Of a stretch of DNA of 47,748 bases, positions 1-9,980 are shown in pieces. The notes under the pieces are model-generated. The model was not told the DNA's origin. It ran no database searches and saw only the letters and a list, made by a program, of their open reading frames with translations. A program made the translations under genes and the position numbers. The DNA is from Diplocarpon mali (taxonomy: Eukaryota; Ascomycota; Leotiomycetes; Helotiales; Drepanopezizaceae), in contig JAENRP010000105.1 in assembly GCA_024741835.1 (NCBI GenBank), forward strand, positions 1-47,748, given 5' to 3'. Position 1 is the first letter of the stretch. The number at the start of each line of letters is the position of its first letter.

Positions 1-140
1 CAGCAATCGCTTATCTTATCCCGCTCCAGGTCCCCTATGGAGTCGGGTCTCCCCACACGCGACGATATCCCGAGCCAGTTCAATTACGCATGGAGCGAAC
101 AGACAGCGCACGCGTGCAACGGACTCGTGCTGCACGAAAT

Positions 141-216
141 GACTCTATTCGACTCTGTTCGACTCTGTTCTTCCATGCTCTTCCATGCTCTTCCATGCTC
201 TTCCATGCTCTTCCAT
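141..216. repeat. Two abutting 10-bp tandem repeats
   Basis: Three copies of GACTCTGTTC (first copy GACTCTATTC) at 141-170 run directly into four exact copies of TTCCATGCTC at 171-210, with a partial copy to 216. Both units are 10 bp, so the phase is kept across the switch of unit. Confidence 0.9.
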
Positions 217-477
217 CCATCATCCCTCTACCTCCTTTCGCTCAATCCCCCATCCTGTCCTGCTCGAACCCGCTCTCATCTCCTCTACCTAGGGCGGCAT
301 TCCCTGCGCCTCCACCCCCTTTCCCTCTCTCTCCCGTCTCGACGCGAATACTCGTATGCACGAGACGATGCGTGTGTACACCGGTGGGAGAAGAGCGCTC
401 GACCGTCCCCCGCCGGAGTTGGAGCGCGCCGAACGCCTGATCCCTGCGCTGGGTGGGTGAGGCAGAGGCGAGCGTGG

Positions 478-604
478 AAGGGGAAGTGGAGGGGAAGTGA
501 AGGGGAAGTGAAGGGGAAGTGAAGGGGAAGCGAAGTGAAGGTGAAGGCAAAGTAAAGGCCAAGTAGAGGCAAAGTAGAGGTGATAGTGAAAGTGGAAAAA
601 GGCC
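478..604. repeat. Purine-strand tandem repeat, unit GGGGAAGTGAA
   Basis: About five near-exact copies of an 11-bp all-purine-biased unit (GGGGAAGTGAA) at roughly 478-530 fade into degenerate AAGTAGAGGC-like copies up to about 604. The plus strand is almost wholly A/G with scattered T. Confidence 0.85.
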
Positions 605-711
605 GAGAGGCGGAGAGGAGAGCCGAGGGAGAATCTTCGGGGCTGGTCCCGGCAGCGAGGAATGAAAGGGGGAGGATGCGGCTGCTTGGAAAGGGGGCCT
701 ACCACGCGCCC

Positions 712-733
712 TATATGGTTGGCATACGGTAGA
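712..733 (+). repeat. 22-bp direct repeat, left copy
   Basis: TATATGGTTGG followed by CATACGGTAGA; the partner at 1191-1212 differs at one base (C/T). The pair brackets the Tc1-like relic. Confidence 0.85.
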
Positions 734-737
734 ACTA

Positions 738-1190
738 CTTAGTACATGCCCGAAATAATGTACAATTGCTGTCTGTGCGTAGTTCTACCGGTTTCCATTA
801 ACAGGGCTCATATACAGGGGGTATAGCCAATGATTTATCTATAACGATTCGCCGCTTTTTGCATTAAAAATCAACGCTTTCAATATGGATTCTTCATTTA
901 GTATACCGACTCCAAAGACACCTACAAAACAGACCTCTCGTGACGAACGAGTACGCTATCAGACTCTTTATTTTAATGCCGGTTGGACTCAAGATCAGAT
1001 CGCCCTTTAATTGAACCTTACTCGATGTCCAGTATAATACGCTTTAATCAGGGTAATGCCAGAGAGATGTAAAGCTGTGATCGCAGCATGAGGAGGCCAT
1101 ACAAAATATTAAGGAAATTGTAAAAGCAGCATTGCCAAGTATCTAGTGTGCACGGCCTAGAATTGTACATTATTTACCCATAGTACGAAG
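738..1190 (+). mobile_element. Tc1/mariner-like relic with 30-bp inverted ends
   Basis: The ends are inverted repeats of 30 bp with about 22 matches: the inner part AAATAATGTACAATT is identical and the outermost CTTnGTAC is shared. TA dinucleotides sit just outside both ends (736-737, 1191-1192), as Tc1/mariner elements require. From the ATG at 885 a frame reads a PTPKTPTKQTSRDERVR start followed by GWTQDQIAL and LNLTRCPV, the helix-turn-helix N-terminus typical of fungal Tc1-like transposases. Two in-frame stops (TAA for CAA-like Gln, in IAL*LNL and PV*YAL) interrupt it. No catalytic DDE domain is present: at 453 bp the element keeps only the DNA-binding start and both ends, so it is an internally deleted, non-autonomous copy. 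The family call is well supported; the exact subfamily is not. Confidence 0.75.
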
Positions 1191-1212
1191 TATATGGTTG
1201 GTATACGGTAGA
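1191..1212 (+). repeat. 22-bp direct repeat, right copy
   Basis: TATATGGTTGG followed by TATACGGTAGA, one mismatch to 712-733. The TA duplication that flanks the Tc1-like relic is its first two bases. Confidence 0.85.
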
Positions 1213-2104
1213 TTACTGCAACACATCTCGAGAGGACCAAGCAGCAGCCAGAGGCAATCGTGCCATCCCTCTCCCTCGACGCGCTACATCCACACGGTGC
1301 CCAGCGAGAGATCTCTGCAGCCACAGGCGAGGAGGATGCGTCGCCCTCAGTGCGCTCGCTGGCCTCCCCGGCCCCCAAACCTGCTCTGCCACGATTCCAA
1401 AGCCACGAGCCTCTTCATTCCCCCCCGACCGGCTGGCGTCGCGCCGTCACGACGAGCCGGAGCGGCGGTGAGGGGGGGCTCCCCCCGACATTCCTAGGTC
1501 TCCCCCCTCTCCCCCGCCTTGGACTTCTTTGACTTTGCTTGCGCAAGCGAGATGTCATACAGCACCTCTCATCTCACCCTGGCACGTGAGGCCGGAGCTT
1601 GCAAATCAACCCAAATCAAATCAGATTACGCTCAATCAGACCATCCCCAATCGGGCCAGAGTGGGCCAGAGTGGGCCCGATCAAATCAAAGCAGGGAAGC
1701 AGCGCAGGAAAAGTAAGAAGAGTCTTCTCCGTCATCATCCTGTCGACGTCTAGAAAGGCCCCCCCAAAAGGCCGCACGCGTCGATCGTGGTCCTCGGCCT
1801 CTCTCGGCTCGACCTCGGGGAAACCCTCTCGCCGCTACATCCTCCCACGAGCGTTCTCGATCACGGGCTACCACCACACCGCAAACCCCCCGACCGGTCC
1901 GGGAGAAGGACAGAGCCGACGCAGATGAGAGGCCGAGTCACCCGTCAACACCAGTATCCGCCGTGCGGTGCGGTGTCGCGTCGGGCGACGGGGACCAGAG
2001 TCCGTACTTTGGTGTCCCATCAAATCCATCGAGGGCCCGGATCGGCTTCCACGCCTTGCCGTGCGCGAGCTGAGCTTCCGCCACCCTCCGCTACGGGCGA
2101 CGGG
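1213..2104. other. GC-rich stretch, no gene seen
   Basis: Several overlapping frames of 60-110 codons occur on both strands, rich in Arg/Pro/Ser, without recognisable domains or convincing splice patterns. A short direct repeat (GGGCCAGAGT twice, near 1655-1675) and AAATCAAA-type runs are present. It ends at the first base of the gypsy element. Confidence 0.55.
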
Positions 2105-2105
2105 A

Positions 2106-2241
2106 AATAACTGGTATGACAGGGAGTTGTATTAGACTCGGAGGAGTAGACTCCGAGGGAAGATATTTATAGTACATCTAGGTGCCTGAGGCACCCTAAG
2201 GGCTGACTAATACCACCCTTTCCATTCCGGAAGGTATTTAC
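2106..2241 (-). repeat. Gypsy LTR, 3' copy (minus-strand sense)
   Basis: It aligns without gaps to 9845-9980. It holds two hairpins: CTCGGAG/CTCCGAG arms around 2138-2157, and GGTGCC-TGA-GGCACC near 2181-2195. It keeps more G and C than the other copy, which differs mainly by G-to-A and C-to-T transitions. Confidence 0.85.
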
Positions 2242-3679
2242 TCCGCTTGGTACGCACAAAGCCCCCTGAGTGACTTAGTGCCAAATACTACACTAGCTAG
2301 TTAGAAAAGCAACTAGTATACGAAAATAAGCAAAGAATAATAGACTGATTATAACTTATATCTTATAATAGGCTATATATACCAGACCTCTGGTTTATAC
2401 CCCACCTAGCTAGTAAAACAAATAAAGGATAGCTTATAGTATATATTTTATCTTCTATTTAAATATAGCTATAAAGATACTAGAATTCAGTGATTCTATT
2501 ATTAGTGTTAATCTGCGCTTTACACTTAAGAAAGGCGAATAAAAACGCGTATATTACAACTAGCTAGTAATAACTGTCCCGCGGGAATAGCGCAACTATC
2601 GTAGGAAAACCGCCTGGATCTGAGTTTCTAATAATCTTATATATAATAAGCCCTAGCAATTGAACGCATTGCTTTTAGCAATTTAAAGGCCGCATTGCCT
2701 AATCGAATATTTTGGAATATAGGAAGCTCCTATTCGTTTAATATAACTAGGTAGCCTTCTTACAACTGAAACGCTTTTAAGTGATTGCTATAAAAATGAC
2801 CTTGTATATTAGTGCTATCGATTTGGCGTAGGGTATATAATCTCCCTATCTCGCTAGTATAGCCGATAATAATAAAAGGGCCGCGCTATATAGGTCTTAG
2901 CTTTTTGCCAGATTGTCTCTTATCGAATAGTATAACTAATTAGCCGAGGGTTAATGTTTTATTAGGATAAACTCTTAGATTATAACGCTCCTTCGTTTGC
3001 TAGCGAGTAGAATCAGATCTAGTGTTAACGATATTCCGAACTTCCTATCTTCTAACTATATAATCAACTATAAGATCCGTATAATTAGCGTAATTAGGCA
3101 ATACACCTTCGATTCCGAGGTCCAGGCCACTTATAAAGGCTGCTAATGATTATCAACGATGCATTGGAAATTACTAGCTAACTATATTAGAGCTATTGAA
3201 GCTAAGTAAGATCTCAAATGGACTATAGCTAAGATAGGCGATATAGCAGTTATTAAAGTCGTATAAAGCTCGATTGAGCCACTTTAGCTAGAGCTATAGT
3301 GCAGGGCACGTCTTCTTAAGGATACGTTAGAATACGTCCACTGCCTTCTCAATCATCCCTATAGCTTTCTTTACTCTTGATAGTGACATAGTCCAAACTA
3401 TGCTTTAACCTCTTACCTACTTAGTAACCTCTATATTAAAATGAGGTCCTAGATTAGTATATATACCGATTAGGATACTATATATACTAAATATATTAGA
3501 TAAGAAGGAGATGACTGCAGCTAAGTTATTAGTATCAAATGCTTAAGCCTATGCGTAATAGGAGAAGTAATTAATAACTAGTAGGATCTAACGAACTTTA
3601 TTAGGTCGCTTGAAATCTAGAAAGGGGCTAATCTAATTAGCATTAAGTAGCTCTATAATATTAGAAACTGCGACTTTAG

Positions 3680-5480
3680 TAAAAGTTTAGGTTCGCTAAG
3701 CGGTATTATACTAGGTATAGTGCAAATAACCTAAGATATAATCTCTTATATCCTTCGCTATCCTAGGCCAGTAGATATCTATTATCTTGCGTATTATAAT
3801 AGCAGCTTAGAAGTGGCCTCTATTATTATAAGCAGCTATTAGAATAGTTGGTACCTCGCTAGGTAGAATATATCGCTTTATCGTACCTTAGATCTGAATA
3901 TATAAGATGCCTTAAGAATTGGTATTATACCGATCTAGCTTCTTATAAAAGGCAGCTCTTTAAGTCTTTATAATGCACTACTTTAAGTACTTAGATAAGA
4001 TAAGGAAGCTAGCGATTTTAAAGTACTACTTATAAGCGCGGTACTTCGCTTATGGCAGTTGACCTCGTCGGACTCCTTCTAAAGCAAAAGACCTTAAGAT
4101 AGTTAGGAAATGCTTAGACTTAAACCGCTTAATATATATAGGATTGGCTTAGCGCAGTCTAGTGATAAAGGATGATATTTCTAATAGGACTATCAGAGAC
4201 TCCCTTAGTATTATATAACGTAGCTCCTCCTTATGAAGTAGATTCCCAATTTGTCTAATTAGCTCTTTATAACCACCTTTCCCTTCCTTCCAGACCTATT
4301 CTAATTTAATGCTAAACCTATTAAGATAGCTAAAATCGTTAAGGTATTTAGAATCTCCTTTTAGATTGGGAAAAATAGTCTGAGAGAGGGCGTTAGCTAC
4401 CTTATTCCTAGAACCTAGAATCTAATATATCTTAAGGTTTAGCTATTATAGCTCTAAGGCCTATCTTGCATAAATGCCTTTGATACTTAACGATTTTAGG
4501 AAATAAGTCAAAGGTTAATAGTCAGTGAATATAATCGCTATAGTTGGTCCTTAAAGTATATAATCGAACTTCTAGCTAAACTCTATAATAGTATACAATT
4601 CGCGCTTATATATTCTATAGTTGCATTGCGACTTTGTAAATGTAAAGGCGTTATATAAAATAGCTACCTTAACTCCCTTTCGCTTTTAAGTAATGCAATA
4701 GCCTGCTTTATATTTACTTACATTAGAGTAGAAGTATATAGCCGATTCGCTGCTATCCTATTTATATATATCTAGGACGTCGGAGCACTTTTCTTATAAT
4801 ATCTTAAAGGATACTTGCTTAGCCTTGCCCTATCTCTAGTCGACGTTCCTAGTTAATTGTAATAGTAGCAGCTTAATTTCTATAAAATTCTTAATAAAGC
4901 GCTATATGATTCCGATCGCTCTAATGAATTTGCAAACCTAGGTAGTAGACTTAGGTACTAGCTATATCCGAATCTTATTTAGTCGTTTTAGTTTTATTGC
5001 AATTAGACCTCCCGACTTATAAGTAACGCCTAACGCAATAACTTTATTTATAAATAGCTCCATTTTTTTAAAAGATAATCGCATCTAAGCCTAGGCTATT
5101 CTTAAAAATAGTTCATTTGCTATAAAGCGATAGCCTTCCTTAAAGTCCTAATAGCTGCTAAAGATATTATTAATATAGAAACCGCACTTTAAGAGTGAGT
5201 TCTTATTATAAGCGATAATTACTAATAGTCGGCCGGCGAAATCGTCTTACCTTAAATCTAATAGTAGTATTTAGCCTAGTATAATATATATTAGTTCAGT
5301 TATACTATAGCTAGAGGTCATCGATCCTTATAGCATTCTAGTTTATTAGAGCTGGCCGATGCTAGAGATTGTAAATGCAAAGTAATAGCAATCTACTAAA
5401 TGAACTAGCACATACTAGTATGCGTTCTTAAGATCGAATTTAAGGAATAGCTTATATATAAGATGGCTTAGGTAGTTATA
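3680..5480 (-). pseudogene. Gypsy pol remnant: reverse transcriptase to integrase
   Basis: Minus-strand reading near 5186-5160 gives GFYINNIFSS, matching the gypsy catalytic YxDDI box with both Asp codons (GAT) turned to Asn (AAT), a RIP-type change. Upstream near 5470-5440 reads LFLKFDLKNAY, the conserved F-x-K-x-DL-x-x-AY box of reverse transcriptase. Near 3855-3715 the frame reads AYNNRGHF and then IYWPRIAKDIRDYI, the H-G-H and YYWP region of the integrase HHCC zinc domain. Reverse transcriptase before integrase is the Ty3/gypsy order, which separates it from copia. Function is lost: there are many stops and the active-site Asp residues are gone. Exact ends of the domains are approximate. 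Confidence 0.75.
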
Positions 5481-5878
5481 TATCTTTATAGATAGCTCTA
5501 TATAATAACTAAGTATTTTCTCAATTACATTACTATAGTTGAAGGTAATTTGAGGTTCGTCCTATAGTTGCAGGTTCTTGACCTTATTAATAATAATAGC
5601 TTATACATTCCAGTTAGACAGTTGGCCGTTAGCTACTATTATACATTTATAAAAGCCGCAACTCAATCCTTTATTAATATATTATTATAGCTAATACTCC
5701 TTTGCAGCCAGCTAGCGCTTTTATCAGGCTACTAAATATAGTTTAGTACCTTCTTTTAAACAAACCCTATAAGTATATAAATTAGTCGGCAGCAAGTTCT
5801 AAAGGTCCTTTGCATCTAAGTCCTAATATATATATAACAGCCTTTTCAGCCGATTCTGCTATTCGTTAGTTAGATTTC

Positions 5879-6076
5879 TGTGGTGCGGTCGGCTGGAGGG
5901 CCTTCATTGGGTCGCTCAGGAGGCTCGCAGAAGTAGGAGAAGATGATTGATTGTATTATTATCTAGTGTATGTATGGTAAGGAGACTTCGGAAAGAAAAG
6001 GGAGAGTCTATGACTCAGCAGGAGTCACGTGGAGGGTCTCCAGAATAAGTGGAGACTCCGCCCATTCTGCACGACA
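5879..6076 (-). mobile_element. Solo copia LTR with ATTTC target duplication
   Basis: This 198-bp block begins TGTGGTGC and ends GCACGACA, giving proper TG...CA ends, and is flanked by perfect 5-bp duplications ATTTC (5874-5878 and 6077-6081). Its reverse complement aligns over its full length to the LTR at 31682-31879, so it is a solo LTR of copia family B. Unlike the gypsy sequence on either side it keeps CpA and TpG dinucleotides and shows no RIP, so it arrived after the gypsy copy was mutated. A full element presumably inserted and lost its body by LTR-LTR recombination. Confidence 0.93.
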
Positions 6077-6081
6077 ATTTC

Positions 6082-9000
6082 CTATTTTAGTTCTAAGGGT
6101 TTAGAACCATTTATTAATAATTAGGTCTGATTTATCTAAGAGCGTTCGTTAGTATAAGCGTCGATAGGTTAGGTATAGGGTTATCACTTAATTTAGATAT
6201 AGTCCTATCTTACTGCCCAACTCCCTATAATACGACAACTCCCTTAAGTCGATCACTATTTCAGAATCTCCTTTCTATATATTTAGTCTGGCACTTAAGC
6301 TAAATAGGCTATAGATTTGCAGCCCAATTACATTTTCCTAGTCTTTCTTAATTAATTGTAATATAACTGATTCTTTATAGTAGTATATTTCTTCAATTAT
6401 GTCCTATAACGCCTCAAACGTTGGTCTTATTATTATAATTGGACTACTATTAGTAATTGCGGTATAACTACCTTAGGTAGGCTGGTTAATATCTCCTATA
6501 CTACTATCTAGCGCATAGGTCGTCTATGCGCTATTAATGCTTTTAATAATAATCTTAGATCGATCATTTCCATCTAGTTTTCTAAATCGGTAGATGAATC
6601 TATTTTTTTACTCTCGCTAGAGCTAAAGCTAATCTCTATCTTATCTTATCTTTTAAACGTTCTAATAGGCGGTTTCTTCGGAATTACTAACTCTAGGTCT
6701 AGGACTCTAGCTAAGTAAAGGAATAACTTATAGTATTTGGATAGTACGAACTTCAGGCCCTTAATAACCACTTTCTTCTTACTATACGCCTAATCGCCTA
6801 TTATAGTTTGTGAATTGCAAATATCGATATTGCTATCTACCTTCTATAGCTATGGCAAGCTAAGAAGTAGGTAAAGGTCGTCGCCGAAAGGTTATACGAA
6901 TGCCTTATCCTTACGCTATACTCTATGCGTTTTAACTTCAAACTCGACCTAGTGTATAAGTTCCGCCTTACCCCTATTAGTAGTATTTATAGTTAATCCG
7001 CTAAAGCCTCTCTCTAATAATAGAATCGGCTTAAGCTTCAATTTCTTCACTAAGGTATAGGATATAACGTTTATATTAGAACCTTAGTCTACTTATATTA
7101 GATAGGTTAGTAATGCTACCTTGATTAAACGTCCGTCTTTATCTAACATTTTAATAAAGTAGTTAATTTAAAAAGCCTTTTTCTCAATTAATAATAGAGG
7201 TATAATAGTAGACGACTTAGATAAGTTCTAATTGTCATTTAAGATATTTGCTTTAGTAGAAAACCGCACCGACTTCTCTGGTTTTGTCTTCGACTGCTTA
7301 TAGTTTCTACAAGTTAATAAACGTCAGAATTCCTTATTGCCTTTAGATAATACTTAAAAGAATTCAATTAGGCTTAATAGTACCTTAATCCTATCTGCGA
7401 GTTCTTAATAATTCATAAGGCCTATTCCTTCTCTAGCGACTATCTCCTAGAGGTATTAGATAGCACGCTTGCCTTTCTTACGAGCCACTCTATTAGCACC
7501 TTAATCCTTACTATTATTATCATCCTTTCCCTTTGCTACTTTATAGCCTCTTCTATTAAATGGTCTGCTCGGCACCTTACCTCCTGGCTTTATTACTAGT
7601 ACTAGCATTAGTTCGTTATCGCTAGAATTGATTAGCTCTTTGATTAATATGCGTAGTCGCTTCTTAAGACGACCGGCCATCTTTGAGTTTAATAATAATA
7701 TGCTTAAGAAGCAGTTATTAGATGTTAACGCCTTAATATAATTATTAAATAATACTTAGTTGCTAGCGGCCTTCTTTAATTAGTTTGATAAAGATGCCTT
7801 CTTATAGTTTCTATTAGTTATTATAGATGAACTTTGAAAATATTTTCTAAAGCTATTAATATTAGTGAAATATAAGCTAATATTACTGCCTTAGATAGCC
7901 TATTATAAGTAGGCTTTTTCCTATGCTGCGAGCTTATTTCTAATGCACTCTATTGCCTTATGACTAAAGTCCTTATACTATATATATAAGATACTATCCT
8001 TCTTAGAATTATATATCTTAGATCTATTAATAATAGGGTATAGCGACTATAATTAAGGGAGGATAGCGTAAGCTTTTGTATTCTAATGAGCTTACTAGTT
8101 AGGATTAGTGTTCGCCTGCTAGACGTTCTATGCATTATTAGTCTCTTGCAGAGTACCGCGACTGTTTTAGGTACTATTTCGATTGGTCGTTGTAGAATGC
8201 AAGGGGAGGTTTCTATACAACTCGACTAAAGGGGTCGATCTTAGTGCATATAATGACGACTTTTAATTCACTAGGACTATAGGCTTCCTAGTATTTAGTA
8301 GTAATAAGATAGTAGAGGCAGATATGCTATACTACTTATAGTATAACTATTATAGCTGCTCAGTTTCGAGTTTCTCTTATCGGCGTTACTCTATCTTACG
8401 AGTTGTATTTAACGTATTCTAAGCGTCTTTAATAATATCTAAGGCCTTTTATAATATATTAGATAATAATGCTGACTTAGAAAGAGCAGCTATATATAAC
8501 TTATTATTATAAATGCCTTTAATAAAGGCGGTAATGATGCTATTTAAAACGACCTGCTTAATAGAACTAAGTGCTGGACTTATTATTAGTCGGCTAGCAT
8601 CTTTGCCATAGGTATAATGAAGTAAGTAGGTAGTTCTCTAATAGTAAGCTGCAAGCGACTTATCAGATTTTTAAGCAAGGTTCTTAATATTAAATTGGAT
8701 ATTATTTTTAGTATAATCGGCCACCTTTATTAAGTACTCGGCCTTAAGTGCCTATTTAAAATTAGCAATATGATCAGCAGTAGCATTCTCCTTCTTATTA
8801 ATAATAGCTTAGAACTTAATGCTAGAATTTAGCCACTTAGCTACTTAGCCTTTAAATAAGATATTAATAGCTTTGAAAAACATCTCTAGGTCTGGTGTTA
8901 TATAACTAGCACTCTTAAAGTCATACTACAAGCAGTTAAGCTATTTAAAAGCATTACCTTTAATACTTATAAATCGACCTAATAACTTATACTTAAGGAG

Positions 9001-9824
9001 TATAGTACCTATTAATAGTATAAAGGGATCGTTAAGAGCTATAATATCAAACTCGAGTTGCCTTAGATAAGCTAACGTTAATGCAGTAGAAGTTGCTTTA
9101 ATTGAAAGTGCTTAACGAAGTTCTAAGCTTAATAACTCACTTATATTAGTTAGCGAATGGGTCGATAATAAGGACGATAATAATAATGACTGCTAGCTTA
9201 TAAGGGGGTCTAGTAGCTAATCTGTTATAGTGCTATTAGGCGTCTGTAAATCTAGAATACAAATATAAGGTTCTAAAATAGGCAATAGCGTATGATCGTC
9301 TCTAAGTATATCTACTAATAAGGCAACTAACTCTAAGTTTACTTATAAGGTATTATTTAAAGGAGGGTTCTATTGAGAAGCTAGCTTAGTTATTATATAG
9401 TATAATATAGCTAAGGCAGGCACGGACTAGTATTATCTCGCCTATTCTAGGAGTGACGTTATATAAAGACGCGTCTCGCTACTTCCCTATATAACGCGTA
9501 TAATAATAATATCGGAAAATGACCCTCTTAGTATAGTAAAAATATTAAAGAAGGTTCTCAAACGTATACCTTAAGGATTCTAGTCCTAAGTTGGCTAGTA
9601 TATATTCCTTTTTTAAGATAGAGGTCGGCCTATTTAATAGCGTAGTATAAGGCCGAAGGGGTAATCTAATAGTATGCTATAGTAGCTATTGACCTAAGGG
9701 CCGGGCGATAAAGACTCTTTCTTTACTAAACTTAATAATAAACAATAATAGCATTAAGTTAAAGGAATCAGAATAAGGGTGCGAATAGCCTTAGTAGAAA
9801 CGTATAAATAAAATGAAGCCGAGA
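6082..9824 (-). other. Degraded gypsy interior, gag/protease side
   Basis: AT-rich, RIP-mutated sequence forming the 5' half of the element in minus-strand sense, where gag and protease should be. Short open frames such as 7950-8135 carry no recognisable motif. I could not find an intact zinc knuckle or a protease D-S/T-G box. Confidence 0.5.
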
Positions 9825-9844
9825 ATTCCCTAGCTCCTCTACCA
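9825..9844 (-). promoter_or_regulatory. Candidate primer-binding site of gypsy element
   Basis: On the minus strand the sequence directly inside the LTR reads TGGTAGAGGAGCTAGG. It starts with TGG, as sites matching the CCA tail of a tRNA do, and resembles the TGGTATCAGAGC type. The position fixes the minus strand as the coding strand. The tRNA was not identified. Confidence 0.45.
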
Positions 9845-9980
9845 AATAACTGGTATAATAGGGAGTTATATTAGACTCAAAGGAGTAGACTCTAAGGGAA
9901 GATATTTATAGTACATCTAGGTGCCTAAGGCACCCTAAGGGCTGACTAATACCACCCTTTCCATTCCAGAAGGTGTTTAC
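9845..9980 (-). repeat. Gypsy LTR, 5' copy (minus-strand sense)
   Basis: It aligns gap-free to 2106-2241. It is more RIP-mutated: TGACAGG there reads TAATAGG here, CTCGGAGG reads CTCAAAGG, and CCTGAGG reads CCTAAGG. The right flank is GC-rich unmutated DNA. Confidence 0.85.

Larger units (their letters stand above)
1..711. other. GC-rich gene-poor left edge
   Basis: Open frames occur on both strands here, but all are low-complexity (Ser/Pro/Leu/Arg-rich), overlap each other and match no family I know. The stretch holds two blocks of tandem repeats, listed separately. I see no gene. Confidence 0.6.
2105..9980 (-). mobile_element. RIP-degraded Ty3/gypsy LTR retrotransposon
   Basis: Matching 137-bp ends (2105-2241 and 9844-9980) without indels bound 7.6 kb of AT-rich sequence with no long open frame. 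Read on the minus strand, remnants appear in Ty3/gypsy order: reverse transcriptase around 5475-5150, then integrase zinc-binding domain around 3860-3715. The stops are TAA or TAG, as RIP makes from CAA, CAG and TGG. A solo copia LTR is inserted at 5879-6076. No clear target-site duplication is visible (left flank GGGA, right flank AGGA at best). The gag end should lie at the right, near 7.7-9.8 kb, but I could not recognise it. Confidence 0.85.
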
